11,731 bases of DNA. Origin: Lachnospiraceae bacterium. GTDB lineage: Bacteria > Bacillota > Clostridia > Lachnospirales > Lachnospiraceae. The DNA lies in NCBI GenBank assembly GCA_022790905.1, contig JAAVYC010000143.1, forward strand, positions 1 to 11,731, read 5' to 3'. Below, in pieces: positions 7,060-11,731 of the stretch (position 1 is the first letter of the stretch; each line of letters begins with the position of its first letter). The notes beneath the pieces are model-generated. The model did no database searches. It had not been told where the DNA came from and saw only the letters and a program-made list of their open reading frames with translations. Position numbers and translations under genes: made by a program.

Positions 7060-7154
7060 ATAAAGAAAGAGCAATCGCCCACAGGAGGTTGACCGATAAT
7101 TGAGATAGCAATACCACCCGTCTACCGACCAAAGTATTAGGGTGGTTTTGCTAT
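7060..7154 (+). ncRNA. Putative small RNA resembling a RatA-like type I antitoxin RNA
   Basis: A transcript of about 95 nt is bounded by the promoter above and a strong hairpin. The early part (AAGAAAGAGCAATCGCCC, then GGAGGTTGACCGAT) and the GGGTGG/CCACCC terminator resemble, from memory, the antisense RNAs of Firmicute TxpA/RatA or 'holin-like toxin' loci. In those loci the RNA overlaps the 3' end of a small toxin gene on the other strand. Here the opposite strand carries only a 14-codon frame (7195-7151) without a ribosome site, with no hydrophobic toxin. The RNA may be an orphan antitoxin, or the leader of the gene at 7268. AGGAGG at 7082-7087 is not followed by a usable frame. The exact start is estimated. 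Confidence 0.5.
7105..7154 (+). terminator. Terminator-like hairpin ending the small RNA
   Basis: ATAGCAATACCACCC (7105-7119) pairs with GGGTGGTTTTGCTAT (7140-7154) with a single T-T mismatch, around a 20-base loop. The T-run (7146-7149) lies inside the 3' arm rather than after it, so termination would occur within the stem end. The base of the stem also has an alternative partner downstream. Confidence 0.6.
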
Positions 7155-7243
7155 GTGTGGATACTTACAAAACGTAAAAATGATACAACATACATAGCTT
7201 TATTTCGCGATCTCTCGTTTAGGTTCAAAAGCTATATGGATGT
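7150..7243 (+). promoter_or_regulatory. Leader with competing hairpins upstream of the 7268 gene
   Basis: GCTATGTGTG (7150-7159) can pair with CATACATAGC (7189-7198) at 9 of 10 positions. The latter can instead pair as ATAGCTTT (7194-7201) with AAAGCTAT (7228-7235), extended by ACAT/ATGT at 7188-7191 and 7240-7243. Together with the terminator arm at 7105 the core ATAGC/GCTAT appears four times in alternating orientation. Such a layout permits mutually exclusive folds, as in attenuators. No known riboswitch consensus was recognised, and regulation is inference. Confidence 0.35.
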
Positions 7244-7267
7244 TCTATTAAAAAAGGGGGATGAAAT

Positions 7268-7591
7268 ATGTTAGCGTTTTTCATATGGAGTATTTTAAGT
7301 ATCTTTTTCATTTTTCTTGGAATACGTGCTTTTGTGTCAAAAAAAGAAGTACCATTTGGTTTTTGGGCGAATGCGGAAGTGTTTCCGGTAGAAAACGTAA
7401 AAGGGTATAATCGTGCAGTCGGAAAATTATTTTGTATCTTTGGAATTGTGAATGTTTTTTTGGGAGTACCGCTTTTAAAAGGACAAAATTCGCCATATGC
7501 CGTTATTTCAATTTTAGGATGTATGATCGAGGCGATTGCCGCAATGACAGTCTATGTGACCGTAATAGAGAAGAAATATCGCAAAAGATAA
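7268..7591 (+). CDS. Small three-helix membrane protein of unknown function
   Basis: This 107-residue protein has hydrophobic segments at about 3-20, 53-70 and 78-99, an internal polar part with the pattern FGFWANAE and KGYNRAVGK at 31-53, and a basic tail (EKKYRKR). The GFWAN/YNxAVGKL pattern recurs in small uncharacterised clostridial membrane proteins, as I recall, but no function is known. The start is supported by AAAAGGGGG ending 7 bases before the ATG. The secreted hydrolase gene begins 21 bases after the stop, so the two are probably co-transcribed. A structured leader precedes it. Confidence 0.8.
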   Translation: MLAFFIWSILSIFFIFLGIRAFVSKKEVPFGFWANAEVFPVENVKGYNRAVGKLFCIFGIVNVFLGVPLLKGQNSPYAVISILGCMIEAIAAMTVYVTVIEKKYRKR

Positions 7592-7612
7592 AGAGTAGAA
7601 AGGAAAATTGCC

Positions 7613-8728
7613 ATGCGTAAATATATTTTGCTGTTTTTGGTTTTTTGTCTGTTTTTGACAGGCTGCGCGCAAAATGAAGTAGGGTATGAACAGGAAAAAG
7701 ACGACACAAAGGTGACAGAAGGCGGCACTTTAGAGGTACATTATATAGATGTTGGACAAGGAGATGCCACTCTGATCAAATGTGGAAGTCATGCGATGTT
7801 AGTCGATGGCGGAAATAATCATATGGGTACAGCAGTGCAGCTTTATTTGGAGAAACAAGGAGTAAAATCTTTGGACTATATAATTGGAACTCATCCAGAT
7901 GCGGATCATATTGGCGGTCTGGATGTTGTTGCATATAAATTTGATTTTCACATGATTCTTATGCCCGATTATGAAAAGGATACGAAGACTTACACAGAAC
8001 TTGTAGACGTGATCAAGGGAAAAAATCAAAAGATTACATATCCCATCCCGGGAACAAGCTATTCTTTAGGAGAAGCAAAATTTACAATTCTTGCTCCAAT
8101 TTCTGATGATTATGGTTCCAACGCCAATAACTATTCGATCGCGTTTCGCCTGACTTATGGGGAGACTAGTTTTCTCTTTACAGGGGATGCAGAGCAGGAA
8201 TCGGAGTCTGAGATGTTGAGTAGCGGGGAAGAATTGGCAGTGGATGTCTATAAAGTGGCGCATCACGGGAGCGATTCTGCCAGCACACAGGAATTTATGA
8301 AGGTGATCTCCCCGAAATATGCGGTAATCAGTTGTAAAGAGGGAAATTCGTATGGACATCCCCATGCAGAAGTACTCAACCGTTTACGTCAAATGGGAAT
8401 TGAAATTTTTCGAACGGATGAACAGGGAAGTATTATAGCTGTTTCCGATGGAAAACATATTTCATGGAGTGTCTCGCCATCGACGTCCTGGCAGACTGGA
8501 GAGCGAAAAGAGTCTGACCGAGAGGATATTCCGGAAAAAGATCAGACTGTTTCACAACAGGAAACGGAATCTGTCAGTTATATTCTCAATACTAATACAA
8601 AGAAGTTTCATAAAGTAACCTGTAAAAGTGTGAGCCAAATACAAGAGGAAAATAGGGAAGAGAGCGGTTTAAAACGCGATAAACTGATAAAAGAGGGATA
8701 TCAACCGTGTAAAAATTGCAGTCCATAG
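7613..8728 (+). CDS. Secreted metallo-beta-lactamase-fold lipoprotein (ComEC/Rec2-like) with C-terminal Cys/His domain
   Basis: This 371-residue protein has a lipoprotein signal peptide: basic start, hydrophobic core and lipobox LTGC with Cys18 as the lipidated residue. The hydrolase domain begins at VHYIDVGQGDATLI (42-55). It shows the metal motif THPDADHIGG (93-102: His94, Asp98, His99), TGDAE with Asp192, AHHGS (216-220) and GHPH (248-251), as in the soluble domain of ComEC. After a charged linker (about 290-320), a small domain starts at YILNTNTKKFHKVTC and ends CKNC. His333, Cys337, Cys366 and Cys369 form a probable zinc site like that in Ada and many clostridial secreted nucleases. It probably hydrolyses nucleic acid or phosphoesters outside the cell, but the substrate is unknown. 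It lacks the ComEC membrane channel, so it is not a DNA-uptake pore. AGAAAGGA precedes the ATG. Confidence 0.9.
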   Translation: MRKYILLFLVFCLFLTGCAQNEVGYEQEKDDTKVTEGGTLEVHYIDVGQGDATLIKCGSHAMLVDGGNNHMGTAVQLYLEKQGVKSLDYIIGTHPDADHIGGLDVVAYKFDFHMILMPDYEKDTKTYTELVDVIKGKNQKITYPIPGTSYSLGEAKFTILAPISDDYGSNANNYSIAFRLTYGETSFLFTGDAEQESESEMLSSGEELAVDVYKVAHHGSDSASTQEFMKVISPKYAVISCKEGNSYGHPHAEVLNRLRQMGIEIFRTDEQGSIIAVSDGKHISWSVSPSTSWQTGERKESDREDIPEKDQTVSQQETESVSYILNTNTKKFHKVTCKSVSQIQEENREESGLKRDKLIKEGYQPCKNCSP

Positions 8729-8788
8729 TTTATTGAATCAAAAGGAAGGTAGTGATAAAATAAATGCATGAAAAGATTGGAGAGTGAA

Positions 8789-9565
8789 ATGGACAGAGAA
8801 AAAAAGTATGCGCTTTTAATTGATGCAGACAATGTTTCACCAAAGTATATAGATTTGATACTTCGTGAGACAAAAGCATTGAGGAATGTCAGCATTCGCA
8901 GAATTTATGGAGATTGGACAGAGATCGGAAAAAATACTTGGAAAGAATGTCTCCTTGAAAATTCTGTCACCCCGATTCAGCAGTACAGTTATACAATTGG
9001 AAAAAACGCATCTGATTCGGCTATGATTATCGATGCGATGGATATTTTATATACAAGAGATGTAGACGGTTTTGTGCTTGTTTCATCAGACAGCGATTTT
9101 ACAAAATTGGCAATGAGACTTCGGGAATCCGGAAAATATGTGGTTGGAATGGGTGAGAGTAAAACACCCTCTCCGTTTGTCAAGGCATGTGACCAGTTCA
9201 AGACGCTGGATATTCTGATACGCAGCGTAATGGGAGAAGAAATTTCTGGAAAAGAGAAGAGCAGGATGGCAAAACCGATTCGCAAAAAAGAAACCGATAT
9301 GGATATTGTACCAATTACAAACTTACGTGAAATCAAAGCCACAATTTTTTCACTGTTAAAAGAGCACTCTGATGAAAGCGGTTGGATGTTTTTAGGGGAA
9401 CTGGGAAATATGGTATTAAAACTCTATCCAGATTTTGACTGCAGAAATTATGGTTTTCCAAAATTGAGTAATCTGCTGGAATCTTTTAAAGATGTGGAAG
9501 TAAGGAGAGAGATGGCAAAGGACAGTCATAATCAGTTGGTCTATGTAAAAAGAAGGGATTCTTAA
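8789..9565 (+). CDS. NYN (PIN-like) domain protein with C-terminal OST-HTH/LOTUS domain
   Basis: This 258-residue protein has an N-terminal NYN/LabA-like domain with the acidic positions of the PIN fold: LLIDADNVS (Asp12, Asp14), Asp76 and Asp82 in SDSAMIIDAMD, and VSSDSDF (Asp101, Asp103). A basic linker at about 155-170 leads to a LOTUS/OST-HTH domain at 178-254 (GWMFLGELGNMVLKLYP, YGFPKLSNLLES). This pairing is common in bacteria. It suggests an RNA-binding protein, perhaps a nuclease, though activity of this type is rarely shown. I chose ATG 8789, with GGAGAG ending 4 bases upstream and the usual family start MxxxKKYALLIDADN. The upstream in-frame ATG at 8768 has no well-spaced ribosome site, and ATG 8764 opens only a 7-codon frame. 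It probably belongs to the operon of the two preceding genes. Confidence 0.9.
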   Translation: MDREKKYALLIDADNVSPKYIDLILRETKALRNVSIRRIYGDWTEIGKNTWKECLLENSVTPIQQYSYTIGKNASDSAMIIDAMDILYTRDVDGFVLVSSDSDFTKLAMRLRESGKYVVGMGESKTPSPFVKACDQFKTLDILIRSVMGEEISGKEKSRMAKPIRKKETDMDIVPITNLREIKATIFSLLKEHSDESGWMFLGELGNMVLKLYPDFDCRNYGFPKLSNLLESFKDVEVRREMAKDSHNQLVYVKRRDS

Positions 9566-9615
9566 AAAATAAGTGTATATTTTTATTTTTGCCAATTGAT
9601 GTTAATTTGAAATTG

Positions 9616-9645
9616 TTGCACTTGGTCTCATAAATTTTTTAAAAT
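9616..9645 (+). promoter_or_regulatory. Probable promoter of the superoxide reductase gene
   Basis: TTGCAC at 9616-9621 is followed after 18 bases by TAAAAT at 9640-9645, placing the start near 9652. The interval from the preceding stop is AT-rich, with an A/T inverted repeat (9568-9592) that may serve as a weak terminator. I see no clear PerR or Fur box. Confidence 0.45.
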
Positions 9646-9687
9646 GGGTGCATAATAAAGAAAACATAATAAAAAGGAGGAAGAAAT

Positions 9688-10053
9688 TTGAAATTTTTTA
9701 GAAATTTGCAGTACAAGAGTGTCGCCATGGAATTGACAAAAGGAGAGGAAGGAAAAAGTCTGACTTACGAGGAGATGACAGCGGGAGATTCCGATGCTGC
9801 AACAGAGAAACATGTTCCGGTTGTGACAAAAAATGGACAGAAATTGACAGTCGATATAGGGAGTGTCCCACATCCGATGCAGGCGGAACATTCGATTTTA
9901 TGGGTTGCTGTGGAGACAAACTTGGGTGGTCACTGGATTAATCTGAGTCCGGAAAAAGATCCGAGAGCTGAGATCGAATTACAGAGTGGGGAAGAGGCAA
10001 AGACCGTTTATATTTACTGCGACCTTCATGGACTCTGGAAGACAGAAATGTAA
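9688..10053 (+). CDS. Superoxide reductase (desulfoferrodoxin-like) lacking iron centre I
   Basis: This 121-residue cytoplasmic enzyme reduces superoxide to hydrogen peroxide without making oxygen, an anaerobe defence. All centre II ligands are present: the Glu-Lys-His motif EKHVPV (Glu40, Lys41, His42), His62 in SVPHPM, His68 in AEHSI, and Cys111 and His114 in CDLHGLW. The N-terminal desulforedoxin-like part keeps its length and opening (MKFFR) but has none of the four cysteines that bind centre I; Cys111 is the only cysteine. In this it resembles class III enzymes such as that of Treponema pallidum. The start is TTG at 9688, chosen because AAGGAGG lies 7 bases upstream and the sequence begins like other desulfoferrodoxins. 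It stands alone between a promoter and a terminator. The electron donor is unknown. Confidence 0.92.
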   Translation: MKFFRNLQYKSVAMELTKGEEGKSLTYEEMTAGDSDAATEKHVPVVTKNGQKLTVDIGSVPHPMQAEHSILWVAVETNLGGHWINLSPEKDPRAEIELQSGEEAKTVYIYCDLHGLWKTEM

Positions 10054-10084
10054 ATAAAAAATTCATTGATTTGAATGAGTTGAG

Positions 10085-10114
10085 AAAAGATGCGGCGATT
10101 GCGGCATCTTTTTT
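10085..10114 (+). terminator. Intrinsic terminator of the superoxide reductase gene
   Basis: AAAAGATGC (10085-10093) pairs with GCATCTTTT (10104-10112) around a 10-base GC-rich loop. The 3' arm runs into six T (10109-10114). It begins 32 bases after the stop codon. Confidence 0.85.
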
Positions 10115-10169
10115 ATCGTATAATTAGATAAAACTTTATAAGATTAAAGCATTAAATAGTTAAAATATA

Positions 10170-10198
10170 TTGCCAAATCAAAAATTTCATACTAAAAT
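10170..10198 (+). promoter_or_regulatory. Probable promoter of gdhA
   Basis: TTGCCA at 10170-10175 and TAAAAT at 10193-10198 are separated by exactly 17 bases. Transcription would start near 10205, giving a leader of about 30 nt with AAAGGAG before the ATG. No operator could be recognised. Confidence 0.6.
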
Positions 10199-10236
10199 AG
10201 AGAAGATGAGTATATACAAGAAAAGGAGATAAACAG

Positions 10237-11571
10237 ATGAGCTATGTAGATGAGGTACTCGTAAGAGTACGTGAGAAAAATGCGTCTGAACCGGAATTTC
10301 TTCAGGCAGTGACAGAAGTGTTGGAGTCTTTACGTCCAGTGATCGATGTGAATGAAGAGTTATATCGCAAGGAAGCATTATTAGAGCGTCTCTGCGAGCC
10401 AGACAGACAGTTTAAATTCAGGGTGCCTTGGGTAGATGATAAGGGACAAGTTCAAGTGAATACAGGATATCGTGTACAGTTTAACAATGCGATTGGACCA
10501 TATAAGGGAGGCCTCAGATTACATCCTTCTGTAAATATTGGTATTATCAAGTTTTTAGGATTTGAGCAGATTTTCAAAAATTCTCTTACAGGTCTTCCGA
10601 TTGGAGGAGGTAAAGGCGGAGCTGATTTTGATCCAAAAGGAAAATCAGATCGTGAGGTCATGGCATTTTGTCAGAGCTTTATGACAGAACTTTGCAAATA
10701 TATCGGTGCAGATACAGACGTACCAGCAGGTGATATTGGAACAGGGGCTAGAGAGATCGGCTATATGTTTGGTCAGTATAAGAAGATAAAGAGTATCTAT
10801 GAAGGTGTGCTGACAGGAAAAGGATTATCCTATGGAGGTTCTCTTGCCCGTACAGAAGCTACAGGTTATGGTCTGCTATATCTGACAGAAGAGATGCTAA
10901 AATGTAATGGTCATGATATTAAGGGAAAGACGATCTGTGTATCCGGTTCCGGTAATGTTGCAATTTATGCAACGCAAAAAGCGCAGCAGTTAGGTGCGAA
11001 AGTGGTGACAGTATCTGACTCCACAGGGTGGATCTATGATCCGGAAGGAATCGATGTAGAGCTGTTAAAAGAGGTAAAAGAAGTAAAACGTGCACGTCTG
11101 ACAGAATATGCAGCGGCGAGATCGAGTGCAGAATATCATGAGGGACGCGGTGTGTGGACCATTAAATGTGACGTTGCGCTTCCATGTGCGACTCAGAATG
11201 AGCTCTTATTAGACGATGCAAAAGCATTAGTCGCAAATGGCTGCCTTGCAGTAGCAGAAGGCGCTAACATGCCTACCACCTTAGAGGCGACACAGTACTT
11301 ACAGGAGAATAAGGTATTATTTGCACCTGGAAAAGCAGCAAATGCGGGTGGTGTTGCGACTTCCGCATTGGAGATGAGTCAGAATTCTGAGAGATTAAGC
11401 TGGACGTTTGAGGAAGTCGATGCAAAACTTCAGAGCATCATGGTAAATATTTTCCATAATTTAGATAATGCGGCGAAGCGTTATAATATGGAGGGCGATT
11501 ATGTTGCCGGAGCTAACATAGCAGGGTTTGAAAAAGTGGCGGAAGCAATGATCGCCCAAGGTGTTTGTTAA
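10237..11571 (+). CDS. gdhA: Glutamate dehydrogenase, hexameric, probably NADP-specific
   Basis: This 444-residue enzyme interconverts 2-oxoglutarate plus ammonia and glutamate, joining nitrogen and carbon metabolism. Its length matches the Clostridium symbiosum and E. coli enzymes. Substrate and catalytic residues sit at the expected places: Lys90 in GPYKGGLRLHP, Lys114 in FKNSLTG, catalytic Lys126 in PIGGGKGG and Asp166 in VPAGDIGTG. The Rossmann motif SGSGNVAIYA is at 236-245. The acidic/serine pair after the second strand (VSDSTG, 259-264) resembles E. coli NADP enzymes rather than the Gly-Pro of the NAD-specific C. symbiosum enzyme, so biosynthetic NADP use is favoured but not proven. 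AAAGGAG lies 7 bases before the ATG. The gene is monocistronic with its own promoter and terminator. Confidence 0.97.
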   Translation: MSYVDEVLVRVREKNASEPEFLQAVTEVLESLRPVIDVNEELYRKEALLERLCEPDRQFKFRVPWVDDKGQVQVNTGYRVQFNNAIGPYKGGLRLHPSVNIGIIKFLGFEQIFKNSLTGLPIGGGKGGADFDPKGKSDREVMAFCQSFMTELCKYIGADTDVPAGDIGTGAREIGYMFGQYKKIKSIYEGVLTGKGLSYGGSLARTEATGYGLLYLTEEMLKCNGHDIKGKTICVSGSGNVAIYATQKAQQLGAKVVTVSDSTGWIYDPEGIDVELLKEVKEVKRARLTEYAAARSSAEYHEGRGVWTIKCDVALPCATQNELLLDDAKALVANGCLAVAEGANMPTTLEATQYLQENKVLFAPGKAANAGGVATSALEMSQNSERLSWTFEEVDAKLQSIMVNIFHNLDNAAKRYNMEGDYVAGANIAGFEKVAEAMIAQGVC

Positions 11572-11603
11572 TAACCGAATTCTCAGATAAAAATGATAGG
11601 AAG

Positions 11604-11637
11604 AAGTCTCTTAAACTTAGTGTTTATGAGACTTTTT
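11604..11637 (+). terminator. Intrinsic terminator of gdhA
   Basis: AAGTCTC and TAAAC (11604-11616) pair with GTTTA and GAGACTT (11622-11634), interrupted by one T-T mismatch. The loop is 5 bases and five T end the stem (11633-11637). It lies 32 bases after the gdhA stop. Confidence 0.88.
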
Positions 11638-11684
11638 CTTTATATGTCGATATGATAAAAATGAAGAGGAAATATAAAATTTTA

Positions 11685-11713
11685 ATGCAAAAATACCGGA
11701 GATAGATTATAAT
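11685..11713 (+). promoter_or_regulatory. Possible promoter for a gene beyond the window
   Basis: A perfect TATAAT at 11708-11713 has ATGCAA (a poor -35) 17 bases upstream. The rest of the final 95 bases is non-coding AT-rich sequence. The gene it would serve is not visible. Confidence 0.35.
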
Positions 11714-11731
11714 CAAACCTACATTCGCGCT

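Noticed and set aside
7151..7195. 14-codon minus-strand frame as the toxin partner of the small RNA
   Set aside because: It lacks a ribosome site and is shorter and less hydrophobic than known holin-like toxins.
7236..7274. 12-codon leader peptide (MDVLLKKGDEIC) overlapping the 7268 start
   Set aside because: No Shine-Dalgarno site precedes it and it lacks runs of a regulatory amino acid.
7613..8728. Complete ComEC DNA-uptake channel
   Set aside because: Only the soluble hydrolase domain is present; there are no membrane segments apart from the lipoprotein signal.

Overview
The window looks like an ordinary chromosomal segment of a low-GC, AGGAGG-using Firmicute. It most likely comes from the Clostridia, probably Lachnospiraceae. 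The evidence is the AT-rich spacers, the strong Shine-Dalgarno sites, a superoxide reductase (an anaerobe trait), a Clostridium-type hexameric glutamate dehydrogenase, and a secreted metallo-beta-lactamase-fold protein with the C-terminal Cys/His domain common in clostridial secreted proteins. Genus or species cannot be told from the sequence.

Region 1 (1-5068, all +) is a tight four-gene run. It holds the 3' part of a membrane-spanning Rad50/YhaN-like ATPase, a class A penicillin-binding protein with an acidic Pro/Glu-rich tail, a ROK-family sugar kinase (probably glucokinase), and an Rrf2-type regulator with three cysteines. Gaps are 1, 34 and 5 bases, so co-transcription and translational coupling are likely.

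Region 2 (5069-7260) interrupts the co-directional layout. A tRNA-Pro(CGG) with its own promoter is followed by AT-rich DNA. That DNA carries a decayed reading-frame tail on the minus strand, a strong minus-strand terminator, a lone minus-strand serine beta-lactamase/esterase-family gene, and a promoter-plus-terminator unit on the plus strand. The last resembles the antitoxin RNA of Firmicute type I toxin-antitoxin loci, but no toxin is visible. A tRNA edge, an opposite-strand cargo gene and a gene remnant suggest an old insertion, although no second attachment site was found.

Region 3 (7268-9565, +) holds a small membrane protein, a secreted ComEC-like hydrolase lipoprotein and an NYN-LOTUS RNA-associated protein, probably one operon. 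The leader upstream contains four alternating copies of a GCTAT/ATAGC core that could form mutually exclusive hairpins.

Region 4 (9566-11731, +) has two monocistronic housekeeping genes, each with a recognisable promoter and terminator. One is a superoxide reductase that starts at TTG and has lost all cysteines of its N-terminal iron centre. The other is glutamate dehydrogenase (gdhA). The last 95 bases hold only a possible promoter for a gene beyond the window.

No CRISPR array, insertion sequence or complete new defence system is visible. The items most worth following are the 7025-7243 RNA/leader architecture, the centre-I-less superoxide reductase and the tRNA-adjacent relic region.
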